Assembly (NCBI RefSeq): GCF_002192415.1
Contig: NZ_CP021780.1
Location: forward strand, 8,370,001 to 8,434,000
DNA from: Paenibacillus donghaensis
GTDB taxonomy: Bacteria; Bacillota; Bacilli; Paenibacillales; Paenibacillaceae
Direction: 5' to 3'
DNA: 64,000 nt
The notes under the pieces are model-generated. The model ran no database searches. It saw nothing but the letters and a program-made list of their open reading frames with translations, and was not told the DNA's origin. How positions within the stretch are numbered: position 1 is the first letter of the stretch; the number at the start of each line of letters is the position of its first letter. Of the stretch, positions 1 through 8,965 are shown in pieces. A program made the translations under genes and the position numbers.

Positions 1-51
1 GTTGTTCTCCTCTGTTGAATATTCAAGCGGCTTGGACGCATCTATTTTCAT
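1..51 (-). CDS. qoxC: Cytochrome aa3 quinol oxidase subunit III, N-terminal fragment
   Basis: Only the first 17 codons are in the window. On the minus strand an ATG at 51 overlaps the qoxB stop codon in an ATGA arrangement, which indicates translational coupling. The visible peptide starts MKIDASKPLEYSTEENN, which fits the soluble N-terminus of quinol oxidase subunit III that precedes its first membrane helix. Position directly after qoxB is the standard qoxABCD order. The rest of the gene lies beyond the left edge. Confidence 0.8.
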   Translation of the reverse strand, partial: MKIDASKPLEYSTEENN

Positions 52-1991
52 ACAGTCTCACCCCGCAATTTCTTTTCAGTAGCAATGACTTCTTCAGCCG
101 GAATGTAGAACCCGTGATCACGGTCGAAGGACATCGCAGCCATTACAATAAGGATGCCGATCCCCGACAGGATAGCCGGAATCCAGAGACTGAAGACGAG
201 CGAGAAGCCGAATACGAAGAAAATGGCACCGAGTATAAAAGGTTTACCTGTATTGCTCGGCATATGGATCTTGGTAATCTTTTCCTCATACAGCTGGATG
301 TTGTCGACCTTCTGGGACCAGAACGCGTCGCGTGTCTGCACCTTAGGCACCACAGCGAAGTTGTAGGCCGGAATCGGGCTGTTCGTTGCCCACTCCAGCG
401 TACGTCCATCCCATGGATCGCCTGTAGTATCGCGCGGCATGTAACGTGTGCTCCAGTAGATATTGTAGACCAGAATCACGAACCCGATGGCCAGCCCGAC
501 AGCCCCGGCGAATGAGAGCATATTGAGCGGACCAAAGCCCGTTTCCTCGGAATAGGTGTACATCCGGCGTGTCATTCCCATCAGTCCCAGGAAGAACAGC
601 GGGAAGAAGGTGACGTTAAAGGAAATAATGATCCACCAGAAAGCATGTTTGCCCAAGCGTTCGTTCAGACGGAAGCCGAAGACCTTAGGGAACCAGTAAT
701 GGAAGCCCGCAATGACGGCGAACACGGCACCTGGAATCAGCACGTAGTGGAAATGCGCTACCAGGAACATGGTGTTGTGGTATTGATAGTCGGCACTGGC
801 CATCGCCAGCATGACTCCGGTCACCCCGCCGATCGTGAAGATCGGAATGAACGCCAGGGTATAGAGCATCGGGGTCGTGAAGGAGATTCGGCCCTTCCTT
901 AGCGTAAACAGCCAGTTGAATATTTTGACCCCGGTTGGTACGGCAATCGCCATCGTGGTAATCGAGAAGAAGCTGTTGACCATCACGCCCTGGCCCATCG
1001 TGTAGAAATGGTGAGCCCATACCAGGAAGGACAGGAGCGAGATGATTATCATACTGAATACCATGGAGGTATAGCCGTACAGGTTCTTTTTGGAGAAGGT
1101 GGCGACAATCTCACTATATATCCCGAACGCAGGCAGGACAACGATATACACCTCGGGATGTCCCCACACCCAGAACAGGTTGGCCCACAACATATCCATC
1201 CCGCCGTTGGCCATCGTGAAGAATTGAGAGCCGAAGATCCGGTCGAACATCATCAGCGCCAGTGCAACCGTCAGTACCGGGAAGGCAAAGACGATAATCA
1301 CGTTGGTGATCAGAACGGACCAGGTAAACATCGGCATCTTCATCAGCTTCATGCCAGGTGCACGCATCTTAAGGATAGTGACGATGAAGTTAACCCCGGT
1401 AATCAGGGTACCAATCCCTGAAATCTGCAGGGCCAGTGAATAGTAGTTGTTCCCGACGGTCGGACTGAACTCCAGACTCGCCAGCGGGAAGTAAGCGGAC
1501 CAGCCGGCATCCGGTGAACCGCCGATAACGAACGAGATGTTGAGCAGCATCGCCCCGAAGAAGAAGAGCCAGAAGCTGACGGCGTTCAGCCGCGGAAAAG
1601 CAACGTCTCTTGCGCCGATCTGCAGCGGAATGATCACATTCATCAGACCGATGATAAAAGGCATGGCCATAAAGAGGATCATGATCAGGCCATGGGTCGT
1701 AAAGACCTCATTATAGTGCTGGGCATCAAGGAATTTCATCTCGGGCGCTGCGGTCTGCAGACGCATCATCATGGCGTCGATCCCGCCGCGGAACAACATC
1801 AGCAGAGCGGCCAGGATATACATAACCCCGATCTTTTTGTGGTCAACGGTAGTCAGCCATTCACGCCACAGATAACCCCATTTCTTAAAATAGGTCAGGC
1901 CGACGATAATGCCGATGGTAGCCAGAACGATACTAATCATAGCTCCGTATATCAAGGGTTCGCCGTGAACCTTAAATCTTTCCAAATCCAT
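48..1991 (-). CDS. qoxB: Cytochrome aa3 quinol oxidase subunit I
   Basis: Catalytic subunit of the heme-copper menaquinol oxidase, which reduces O2 to water and pumps protons across the cell membrane. The 647-residue protein has the family length and many hydrophobic helices. Visible landmarks are the TVDHKKIGVMY segment near residue 48, TTHGLIMILF with a heme-ligand His near residue 100, the CuB region WGHPEVYIVVLPAFG, the HH pair in WAHHFYTMG, and the heme-ligand block LVAHFHYVLIPG. It sits between qoxA and qoxC on the same strand with a short gap to qoxA and a 4-bp overlap with qoxC. I am very sure of the family; quinol rather than cytochrome c as donor follows from subunit II lacking a CuA site. 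Confidence 0.96.
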   Translation of the reverse strand: MDLERFKVHGEPLIYGAMISIVLATIGIIVGLTYFKKWGYLWREWLTTVDHKKIGVMYILAALLMLFRGGIDAMMMRLQTAAPEMKFLDAQHYNEVFTTHGLIMILFMAMPFIIGLMNVIIPLQIGARDVAFPRLNAVSFWLFFFGAMLLNISFVIGGSPDAGWSAYFPLASLEFSPTVGNNYYSLALQISGIGTLITGVNFIVTILKMRAPGMKLMKMPMFTWSVLITNVIIVFAFPVLTVALALMMFDRIFGSQFFTMANGGMDMLWANLFWVWGHPEVYIVVLPAFGIYSEIVATFSKKNLYGYTSMVFSMIIISLLSFLVWAHHFYTMGQGVMVNSFFSITTMAIAVPTGVKIFNWLFTLRKGRISFTTPMLYTLAFIPIFTIGGVTGVMLAMASADYQYHNTMFLVAHFHYVLIPGAVFAVIAGFHYWFPKVFGFRLNERLGKHAFWWIIISFNVTFFPLFFLGLMGMTRRMYTYSEETGFGPLNMLSFAGAVGLAIGFVILVYNIYWSTRYMPRDTTGDPWDGRTLEWATNSPIPAYNFAVVPKVQTRDAFWSQKVDNIQLYEEKITKIHMPSNTGKPFILGAIFFVFGFSLVFSLWIPAILSGIGILIVMAAMSFDRDHGFYIPAEEVIATEKKLRGETV

Positions 1992-2030
1992 TAGGATGGC
2001 TCCTTTCAGGTTGTTTCTTATAAGCCGCTG

Positions 2031-3047
2031 TTAGTGGCCTTCATGAGTTTCTTCATCTACAGCAGAGGTTGGAAGTGGCTGATCCAGCTCAGGATTCGGC
2101 TCGCCGTCAAATTCAGTCTGGCTGGACGGTTCAGGTGAAGGATGAATATCCTTGTTGTCCTGATGGTCCATATGGCCATTGTCCATATCCATTTCCGTAC
2201 CGTCACCGCTCATATGTTCACTGTGATCACCCGGAGGAGGGCTGAAGGTCAGGTGAGTGGAGGAATAGGTTTTGCGTCCGGCAAAATCCATTTCCAGCAG
2301 TCCCTTGAATTCATCCTCGGTCAACTCAGGCGCAGTTTCTTTGACTTCCTTCACCCAGTCCGCATAATCCGCATCACTCATGACGAGTGCTTCGAATTCC
2401 ATGTGGGCAAAGCCCTTGCCGCTGAAGTTGGCATTCTTACCAATGTAAGAACCTACAGTGTCGCCGGACAGGTGCAGCTTCGTAAGCATGTCGCTCATCG
2501 CGTATTTCTGTCCGCCCAGCTGCGGAATCCAGAGGCTCGTGATCGTACCGAACGAATACATTCTGAATTCAACGGCACGGTGAACAGGCATGTTTACGTA
2601 GTTGACCGTTTCAATTCCTTCTTCTGGATAACTGAAATGCCATTTCCAGTTGGAAGAGGAGGCGTAGATCACAAGAGGTTTCTGATTTTTATAATCCTCT
2701 GCTATGTTCTCTACGGCCGATGTGGATTTGACAGTCACCACGGAGAGGAAAGCCACGATCACAATCGGGATGGCAATCCAGAGTGCTTCAAGCCACTTGT
2801 TGCCTTCCTCGTGAGGAGGAATGTAGCCTTCGTTGCTTTTTTTGGCCCGGTATTTCACCAGAATGAAGATATATAAGATGTAGACAACTGCCAGAACACC
2901 CAGCATGACAAGAATCGAAAGAATGATGGTGTCAGACAATGTCCGTGCAGCCGGTCCTTTCGGATTGAGTACAGCAATCGAACTGCACCCCGGCAACAGT
3001 AAAACCAGACTGATAAATAAAGCGTATAACGGTCCCTTTTTATTCAT
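2031..3047 (-). CDS. qoxA: Cytochrome aa3 quinol oxidase subunit II (lipoprotein)
   Basis: Subunit II of the quinol oxidase, anchored on the outer face of the membrane. A lipoprotein signal with lipobox LLPGC (Cys about residue 21) is followed by two transmembrane helices and a cupredoxin-like domain (about residues 125-235) that lacks the CuA Cys/His ligand pattern, as expected for quinol oxidases. Start ATG is preceded on the minus strand by GGAAGGAG. Unusual is the C-terminal tail (about residues 270-338), rich in His, Met, Asp and Glu (HSEHMSGDGTEMDMDNGHMD), which could bind metal such as copper; that is inference. It is the first gene of the qox operon. Confidence 0.95.
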   Translation of the reverse strand: MNKKGPLYALFISLVLLLPGCSSIAVLNPKGPAARTLSDTIILSILVMLGVLAVVYILYIFILVKYRAKKSNEGYIPPHEEGNKWLEALWIAIPIVIVAFLSVVTVKSTSAVENIAEDYKNQKPLVIYASSSNWKWHFSYPEEGIETVNYVNMPVHRAVEFRMYSFGTITSLWIPQLGGQKYAMSDMLTKLHLSGDTVGSYIGKNANFSGKGFAHMEFEALVMSDADYADWVKEVKETAPELTEDEFKGLLEMDFAGRKTYSSTHLTFSPPPGDHSEHMSGDGTEMDMDNGHMDHQDNKDIHPSPEPSSQTEFDGEPNPELDQPLPTSAVDEETHEGH

Positions 3048-3105
3048 GCTTAAGCTCCTTCCTTCAATACTTCTAAGTAGTGGCCGACAAACTTAACCTG
3101 TATCT

Positions 3106-3134
3106 ATAGTAAGAACTCTTTACCCATAATGCAA
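3106..3134 (-). promoter_or_regulatory. Putative sigma-A promoter of the qox operon
   Basis: Read on the minus strand, TTGCAT (3134-3129) and TACTAT (3111-3106) are separated by 17 bp and lie about 60 bp upstream of the qoxA start. This is a fair match to a housekeeping promoter. No experimental support is available. Confidence 0.5.
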
Positions 3135-3535
3135 AATACATTTTTTAGGAAAAAGGCTATTTTAACCCTTAAAAATGGCGATTTCGTTAAATATATGTGA
3201 TCATTTCACTACTAATTTCTTTTGATATGACATAGATCACTGTAGTGGCGCAGGTTTTAGGATTTAAAAATGTGTTCATCATTTGTTCAATATTTCACTA
3301 TTGTTACTAATTTCGTCACAATTATAAGCTGTCCCCAATGGCTGGTTTTTCTCGAAAACGCTGATACGACAGCTTTTGACAGGGTTTTCACATTTTTTAC
3401 GGCTGCATGAGAACAGCGTTTTATGCATGACAAAGGTAACAATTTTTTCTGCACATGGTTACAATCTCTCAAATATCAGTCTATTTATATATGCTATGGT
3501 TATAGAAAATATACATAGATGGGAGATTGCTGATT
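3135..3535. other. AT-rich intergenic region between divergent qoxA and deacetylase genes
   Basis: About 400 bp of AT-rich DNA with no credible gene. It contains an imperfect dyad GTGATCATTTCAC at 3197-3209, which loosely resembles the TGTGA/TCACA half-sites used by Fnr and Rex regulators of respiration, but the 5-bp spacer does not match the 6-bp spacing of the known consensus. Given its position about 150 bp upstream of qoxA it may be a redox operator; the assignment is weak. Confidence 0.35.
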
Positions 3536-4699
3536 GTGCCCTTTAAGAAAGTATGTCTAATATTGATGTCTTTATTCGTATGTGTGGGACTCTTGCAGGT
3601 TGGAGGTACGGCTGAGGCAGCCGGTTCGGCTACGCTCCGATTGGGAGTTAATGATGAATTAACGGAGATTGAGGCTATTTCCGTCGATAATACGTATTAT
3701 GTTCCGCTTCGGGAGCTTACCCAGGCACTGAGTCTGAGCCTGACCGGCCAGAAGGAGGGCTTCCAGGTCAAGAGTCAAGGCAGATCGATCCTGCTGCTGA
3801 ATGATCACGAGCGTGCGCTCCTTCACGATGGAAGCGAAGTGAAGCTGCACACCTTCCTGCGTGGCGGCATGCTGATGGCCCCCCTGAAGCTGACCACTTA
3901 TTTGGGGCTGCAGATTTCATACCAGTCGGGCAATTACCTGCTGAGAGTTAGGGATGCCTCGGCCAAGCTGGATGATGCTGCTTTTGTGGCCCAGTACAAG
4001 GAAAAGCTGAAGCCGAAGGTTATCGCAGTGCCACCGGTGTCTCCGGCAAGTCCGGCGAATCCGCCAAAGACAAGCGGTAAGCCGGGAATGACCGTATATC
4101 TGACCTTTGACGACGGACCAACGGCATCAACCTCCAAACTGCTGGATGTGCTGGCGGACTATAAGGTGAAGGCAACCTTTTTCATGATCGGGCCTAATAT
4201 GAACACTTATCCTACCCAGGTGAAACGGCTGGCCGAAGAAGGGCATAGCCTGGCACTGCATGGCATGACTCACCGCAAAGAGAAATTCTACGCTTCGCCG
4301 TCCGCGGCCTTGTCGGAAATGGACCGTAATCAAGCCATTGTGAAGAAGATTACAGGGAAGACGACTACATTAATCCGTCCGCCCTATGGCAGCAAGCCCT
4401 ACTTCACCAAAGCCTTCCGCGACAAGGTGCTTGGACAAGGCTACCAGCTGTGGGACTGGAACGTTGATTCGGAAGACTGGAGATACAAAGAGGACAGCAA
4501 CAGAATCTATACTTCGGTGATGAATCAGGTGAACAAGCTGAAGAAGTCCAAGACCAACCCGGTTATCCTGATGCATGACCAGAAGGCGACCCTTAAGGTG
4601 TTGCCGCGCATTCTGGAGTCCCTGCAGAAGGAGGGCTACCAGTTCAGCGTAATCACGCAGGATACCCGTCCGCTTAATTTCTGGAAGGATGTCCGGTAG
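3536..4699 (+). CDS. Secreted polysaccharide deacetylase with stalk domain
   Basis: Likely removes acetyl groups from peptidoglycan or another cell-wall/exo-polysaccharide outside the cell. A signal peptide (about residues 1-29) precedes a copper-amine-oxidase-N-like stalk domain (about 35-145), a Pro-rich linker and a NodB domain (from about 185). NodB motifs visible are TFDDGP (metal-binding Asp pair), HGMTH (the two metal His), RPPYG and WNVDSEDW. I chose GTG at 3536 because GGGAG at 3521-3525 is then 10 bp upstream; an in-frame TTG at 3527 would leave no spacing. The gene is monocistronic with its own terminator. Confidence 0.88.
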   Translation: MPFKKVCLILMSLFVCVGLLQVGGTAEAAGSATLRLGVNDELTEIEAISVDNTYYVPLRELTQALSLSLTGQKEGFQVKSQGRSILLLNDHERALLHDGSEVKLHTFLRGGMLMAPLKLTTYLGLQISYQSGNYLLRVRDASAKLDDAAFVAQYKEKLKPKVIAVPPVSPASPANPPKTSGKPGMTVYLTFDDGPTASTSKLLDVLADYKVKATFFMIGPNMNTYPTQVKRLAEEGHSLALHGMTHRKEKFYASPSAALSEMDRNQAIVKKITGKTTTLIRPPYGSKPYFTKAFRDKVLGQGYQLWDWNVDSEDWRYKEDSNRIYTSVMNQVNKLKKSKTNPVILMHDQKATLKVLPRILESLQKEGYQFSVITQDTRPLNFWKDVR

Positions 4700-4742
4700 G
4701 CGGGAGGGGTTGGCATTGGAGAATAGAGCAAGTTAATAAGAA

Positions 4743-4769
4743 GGCGGCAGTCTCGACTGCCGCCTTTTT
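4743..4769 (+). terminator. Rho-independent terminator shared by convergent genes
   Basis: A perfect stem GGCGGCAGTC/GACTGCCGCC with a 2-nt loop is followed by TTTTT at 4765-4769. It lies between the deacetylase gene and the convergent TetR gene and should stop the plus-strand transcript. Confidence 0.85.
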
Positions 4770-4789
4770 GCGTACCACTGTACTCGTGT

Positions 4790-5407
4790 CTATTTGTAAA
4801 GGTAGTCGGTAATCATCTGGACAAGCTGCGATTTCAAGCGGTCAGGGGAGATTTTGCCTGGGGAGAAGGCGATTTTATCTACGATAACACCAGTGGATTC
4901 GAATATGACGACTGATGTAGCTTCCAAATCAGATGTTTTGATTTCTTTCTGGCCTTGCTGGAGATATTGCAGCGTGAGCTGGCGGCCTAATTCGTATTGT
5001 TCCTCCATCAGTTGCCGTATGCCCTCATCCATAAGCACCATTACCGCTAGTTCTTTATGGAACCCGGTGTAGACCTGATGAGACTCTATAAGAGTATCTA
5101 CAAGGTGAACAATCAGTGCGCTTTTGTCGAGTTGGTCAAGGTCGGTTTCGGCAAGCGAGGTCTTAATTTGGGACAGCAAGGCTTCATTGTATATATTGAG
5201 CACATCGATAAAAACAGCGCGTTTATCTATGAAATAGGAATAAAAGCTGCCTGTGGATACCCCTGCGGCGGCGGCAATTTCTTTCGTATTGGTCTGATGA
5301 TAGCCCTTCTCGGAGAACAGCTTCATAGCCGCCTCGGTTATGGCTTCTTTGGTCTTGATGCTCCGGTTTTGCCGGGGCGTTCTTATTTTCTCTTCGATCT
5401 CACTCAA
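4790..5407 (-). CDS. TetR/AcrR family transcriptional repressor
   Basis: A 205-residue regulator with the TetR helix-turn-helix near the N-terminus (residues about 20-65: EAAMKLFSEKGYHQTNTKEI then AAAGVSTGSFYSYFIDKRAV) and a helical ligand-binding domain. Start is TTG at 5407 behind AAGGGGG on the minus strand. It is divergent from an MFS drug-efflux gene, and the shared intergenic region carries three TGAAC-type palindromes, so I infer that it represses the pump and itself and is released by a pump substrate. Confidence 0.9.
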   Translation of the reverse strand: MSEIEEKIRTPRQNRSIKTKEAITEAAMKLFSEKGYHQTNTKEIAAAAGVSTGSFYSYFIDKRAVFIDVLNIYNEALLSQIKTSLAETDLDQLDKSALIVHLVDTLIESHQVYTGFHKELAVMVLMDEGIRQLMEEQYELGRQLTLQYLQQGQKEIKTSDLEATSVVIFESTGVIVDKIAFSPGKISPDRLKSQLVQMITDYLYK

Positions 5408-5466
5408 GGCACAGCCCCCTTTTACTATCGATTGTAGAGGAGGAGAAGGTAGCTGTCAACGGAAGT

Positions 5467-5540
5467 TGAACCAAAGTTCATTTTTTGTGTTGACAAAGGT
5501 GAACCATAGTTCATATAATCTGAACATGAACTATGGTTCA
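5467..5540 (+). promoter_or_regulatory. Efflux promoter with three TetR-type operators
   Basis: Three related palindromes are visible: TGAACCAAAGTTCA (5467-5480), TGAACCATAGTTCA (5500-5513) and TGAACTATGGTTCA (5527-5540). A strong promoter overlaps them: TTGACA at 5490-5495 and TATAAT at 5514-5519 with 18-bp spacing. The middle operator fills the spacer and the third covers the start-site region, so repressor binding would exclude RNA polymerase. The first site has two mismatches to the other two and may be the low-affinity or TetR-autoregulatory site. Confidence 0.85.
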
Positions 5541-5561
5541 TATATTTGAGGGGGAATGGAA

Positions 5562-7274
5562 ATGGGATCAAGAGCGAAGCAAATTTTATCTTTTACAGCG
5601 ATTGTATTGGGTTTTTTTATGGCCCTGCTGGACACCACCATTATTAATGTTGCTCTGCCGGAGATGACGCATTATTTTGGTGGGGATGTGTCACAGCTCT
5701 CTTGGGTAATGAATGGCTACAATTTGGCGTTTGCGGTCTTTATACTTACGGCTTCAAGATTGGCTGACCAATTCGGACGCAGAAGAGTGTTCCTTATCGG
5801 TATTGGTTTATTTACCGTGGCTTCGCTGCTGGCTGGTCTGTCGACCTCGCTTGAAATGCTGATTGTGTGCAGAGTCCTTCAAGGGTTGGCGGGTGCGATT
5901 ATTGTGCCGGTTACGATTCCGCTTACCACGACCACGTTCCCTAAAGAGCTGCACGGAATGATTATTGGTATTTGGGGAGTGGTCTCGGGACTGGCGGCGG
6001 CCAGTGGGCCAGCACTTGGCGGAATGATCACGGAGAAGCTGAATTGGCAGTGGATATTCTTCGTTAATGTTCCTCTGGGCATAGCAAGCATAGTGCTGAC
6101 ATTGATATTCATTAAAGAGTCCAGAGATGATACTGCGGGACACAATATAGACTGGGGTGGAATTCTGGGAATCAGCGGAGGGATGTTCTGCCTGACCTAT
6201 GCGCTGATCAAAGTGGAGCAGTATGGCTGGGGTTCGCAGGTGATTTGGATGCTGCTGTCGGCCGCTGTAATTTCGCTGCTGTTCTTTTTCTTGACCCAGT
6301 GGAAGGGGAAGGAACCGATGCTGCCGCTATCGCTGCTGAAGATAGGCACCTTCAACGGTGCCTCGCTGACGATGCTGGTCGTTGGGGCCGCGCTGATGAA
6401 TATTGCGCTGCTGACTTCTTTTTTCCTGACCCGGATGATGGGAATGAGCGAGCTTAAGGCCGGCTTAGTGCTCTCAATGCTGGCCGTCGGCTCGATCGTC
6501 AGCTCAGGGTTGGCCGGGCCGTTATCCAATAAGTATGGAAGCCGCTGGTTTGCGGCGGCAGGGATAGTGCTGATGGCGGGGGCCACTTATTCGCTTGGCG
6601 GGCTGCATGCAGATTCATCGGTAGGAGATGTTCTGCTGCGGCTGATAGCAGCCGGCTTCGGCGTGGGTCTTACCATGGCGCCAGTGATGTCTTCCGCAAT
6701 CCGCAATGTGCCGGCAGACAAGGTGGGTGTCTCCTCGGGCGTGATCAATATGATGAAGGCGCTGGGCAGTGTATTGGGTGTAGCCATTATAGTAACCGTG
6801 CTTCAGCAAAATATGGACAACAGGCTTGAATCTGCCCATACAGAAGCTATAGCGGTTGTGCAGCAGGATCAGGCGATGTTGCCTTTTGTACGTGAGTCGC
6901 TTAGTGGGACGCTAGACAACTGGGCTGGCAATGGGACGTCCTCAACCCGGATAACGACAGGAGGAGAGCAAGAAGCGGGTTCAGCTGAAGGGCTGTATCT
7001 CGCGGCGGTGGAGAATATCGAAGTTGCGGCTGCCAGTCTTACAGCCGAGCAGCAAGCTGCGTTTGGAGCTGCCAGGGCAGAGCAGTATGCGGAGGTGCAG
7101 CTGGTGCTGCCTGGAGTCGGCCAACTGCTGCGGGAGGCTCCCGAGCAGGCATTCAGCCGGACCTTTGCCATGGCCGGCTATATGCTGATTCCGGGCATAC
7201 TGTTCGCGTTGTTAAGCGACCGGCGGAGGATGCCTGCCAAGCGATTGCAAGAGGCGGTTCAGGTTAACCACTAA
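5562..7274 (+). CDS. MFS multidrug efflux transporter, DHA2 (EmrB/QacA) type
   Basis: A proton-coupled drug exporter of the 14-helix DHA2 branch. Visible signatures are LLDTTIINVALPEM in helix 1 (motif D1), the motif A region LADQFGRRRVFLIG, and the motif C-like GVVSGLAAASGPALGG. Length (570 residues) fits the family. A hydrophilic Ala/Glu/Gln-rich loop lies between the last two helices. The start ATG at 5562 has AGGGGG 7 bp upstream; the ATG at 5556 touches the ribosome site. It is divergent from and presumably repressed by the TetR gene. Confidence 0.92.
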   Translation: MGSRAKQILSFTAIVLGFFMALLDTTIINVALPEMTHYFGGDVSQLSWVMNGYNLAFAVFILTASRLADQFGRRRVFLIGIGLFTVASLLAGLSTSLEMLIVCRVLQGLAGAIIVPVTIPLTTTTFPKELHGMIIGIWGVVSGLAAASGPALGGMITEKLNWQWIFFVNVPLGIASIVLTLIFIKESRDDTAGHNIDWGGILGISGGMFCLTYALIKVEQYGWGSQVIWMLLSAAVISLLFFFLTQWKGKEPMLPLSLLKIGTFNGASLTMLVVGAALMNIALLTSFFLTRMMGMSELKAGLVLSMLAVGSIVSSGLAGPLSNKYGSRWFAAAGIVLMAGATYSLGGLHADSSVGDVLLRLIAAGFGVGLTMAPVMSSAIRNVPADKVGVSSGVINMMKALGSVLGVAIIVTVLQQNMDNRLESAHTEAIAVVQQDQAMLPFVRESLSGTLDNWAGNGTSSTRITTGGEQEAGSAEGLYLAAVENIEVAAASLTAEQQAAFGAARAEQYAEVQLVLPGVGQLLREAPEQAFSRTFAMAGYMLIPGILFALLSDRRRMPAKRLQEAVQVNH

Positions 7275-7301
7275 CAGGCTGGGACAAAATAAGAGAGTGA
7301 T

Positions 7302-7352
7302 CAAACAACGGCTGTACCCTGTGAATGAGGGTCTGCCGTTGTTTTGCTTTTT
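7302..7352 (+). terminator. Terminator of the efflux gene
   Basis: Inverted repeat CAAACAACGGC (from 7302) and GCCGTTGTTTTG (7335-7346), with an inner ACCCT/AGGGT pair, followed by CTTTTTT. This is a good rho-independent terminator just after the MFS gene. Confidence 0.75.
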
Positions 7353-7476
7353 TGGACACAGATGTATTCTGCTGGGTATCGACGGTGTTTACGTGCTGTG
7401 TTATTATGATACTCTGATAACGTGTTAATGAACTAAAGCGCACGCTGAAGTGTGTGAATTACTAGGGGGAGAAAAG

Positions 7477-8244
7477 TTGAAGAGAGTTGGAATGTGGGTC
7501 TTATTGATGATTATGGCCATTACGGTATTGGCGGGATGTTCGGCCTCGGGGGCCAAAGACGGCAAGCTGGTTATCGGCATTGATGACAAGTTCGCGCCGA
7601 TGGGCTTCCGGGATGATAATAATGAAATCGTCGGATTCGATATCGATTATGCCAAAGCGGCTGTGGCACAGATGGGCAAGGAAGTTACCTTTCAGCCGAT
7701 TGACTGGTCGGCCAAGGAGTCCGAGCTGAACAGCGGACGGATCGACATGATCTGGAACGGATACACCATTACGGATGAGCGCAAGGAGAAGGTGCTATTC
7801 ACCCGCCCTTACCTGGAGAACAGCCAGGTAGTGGTTGTGCTTGCAGATTCACCGCTGAGCGGGCTGTCGGATCTTGCCGGCAAGGAAATCGGTCTGCAGA
7901 GCTTGTCCTCGGCTGCGGATGCACTTGCCGCAAGTCCGATCAACGATACCGTAGGCCATGTGTCGGAATTTCCTGACAATGTGCTGGCGCTGACTGATCT
8001 GAAGACGAAACGTCTGGACGCAGTGATCATTGATGAAGTGGTAGCGAGATATTATATTTCCAAAGAGCCGGATACGTTCAAGCTGCTGGAAGAATCACTT
8101 GCACCGGAGCAATATGGCATTGGGATCAAAAAGGGCAATGAAGCATTGCTGGAAGAGCTGCAGAAGGCGCTTGATGAGCTTAGCAGCAACGGCAAGGCTG
8201 CGGAAATATCCAATACCTGGTTTGGAGAGAATAAGGTACTATAG
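7477..8244 (+). CDS. Amino acid ABC transporter substrate-binding lipoprotein
   Basis: Binds a polar amino acid outside the cell and delivers it to the permease encoded next. A lipoprotein signal ends in VLAGC (Cys about residue 20). The body is a family 3 solute-binding fold, with GIDDKFAPMGFRDDNNEIVGFDIDYA at its start and RIDMIWNGYTITDERKE in the second segment. TTG at 7477 is chosen as start because AGGGGGA lies 7 bp upstream; the longer GTG frame at 7450 has no ribosome site and would displace the signal peptide. First gene of a three-gene operon. Confidence 0.88.
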   Translation: MKRVGMWVLLMIMAITVLAGCSASGAKDGKLVIGIDDKFAPMGFRDDNNEIVGFDIDYAKAAVAQMGKEVTFQPIDWSAKESELNSGRIDMIWNGYTITDERKEKVLFTRPYLENSQVVVVLADSPLSGLSDLAGKEIGLQSLSSAADALAASPINDTVGHVSEFPDNVLALTDLKTKRLDAVIIDEVVARYYISKEPDTFKLLEESLAPEQYGIGIKKGNEALLEELQKALDELSSNGKAAEISNTWFGENKVL

Positions 8245-8290
8245 AGCTTATGTAAACTAGATTGTTATACTATTAGGAGTCGGTCGGAGA

Positions 8291-8950
8291 ATGGATTTGG
8301 ATTATATTGTACGTATTTCGGGACCTATGCTGGAAGGCGCATGGACGACGATGCTGCTGTTTCTAATCGTGATCGTGCTGTCGATTCCACTGGGATTCAT
8401 AGTTACCCTGATGGCCAAAAGCGTGATCAAGCCGCTGCAATGGCTGGCCCACAGCTACATTTATGTCATGCGGGGCACGCCGTTGCTGCTGCAGCTGCTG
8501 TTCTTCTGTTTCGGGCTGCCGCAGATTCCTGTCATTGGGCAGTATCTGGTGATGGACCGTTTTGCGGCGGCTACACTGGGATTTGTGCTTAACTACGGTG
8601 CGTATTTCGCCGAGATCTTCCGCGGCGGACTGCTGTCCATCGACAAGGGGCAGCATGAGGCGGCCAAGGTGCTTGGCCTTAGCAAATGGCAGACGCTGCG
8701 CAAGGTTATTATTGCCCAGATGTTCCGCGTAGCGCTGCCGGCGTTGGCCAATGAGTCGATCACACTGGTCAAGGATACGGCGCTGCTCTACGCGGTTGCC
8801 GTGCCAGAGTTGCTGTATTTCGCCAAGACGGCATCGAACCGTGATTTCACGGTAACGCCGTTTGTGGTTGCTGGTGTAATCTATCTGTTGATGACACTGG
8901 TGCTGACGTTATTCTTCAAGACGCTGGAGAGACGTTTCAAATTCGAGTAG
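8291..8950 (+). CDS. Amino acid ABC transporter permease
   Basis: A 219-residue inner-membrane subunit of the HisM/GlnP type with about five hydrophobic helices and the cytoplasmic EAA loop that docks the ATPase (ISIDKGQHEAAKVLGLSKWQ, around residues 115-135). YVMRGTPLLLQLL is the conserved early segment. It lies 46 bp after the binding-protein gene and 15 bp before the ATPase gene. Because there is a single permease gene it probably forms a homodimer. Confidence 0.92.
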   Translation: MDLDYIVRISGPMLEGAWTTMLLFLIVIVLSIPLGFIVTLMAKSVIKPLQWLAHSYIYVMRGTPLLLQLLFFCFGLPQIPVIGQYLVMDRFAAATLGFVLNYGAYFAEIFRGGLLSIDKGQHEAAKVLGLSKWQTLRKVIIAQMFRVALPALANESITLVKDTALLYAVAVPELLYFAKTASNRDFTVTPFVVAGVIYLLMTLVLTLFFKTLERRFKFE

Positions 8951-8965
8951 AAGGACTGTCGAAGG

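Noticed and set aside
3197..3209. Rex or Fnr operator upstream of qoxA
   Set aside because: The half-site spacing is 5 bp instead of 6 and flanks do not match; kept only as a note in the intergenic entry.
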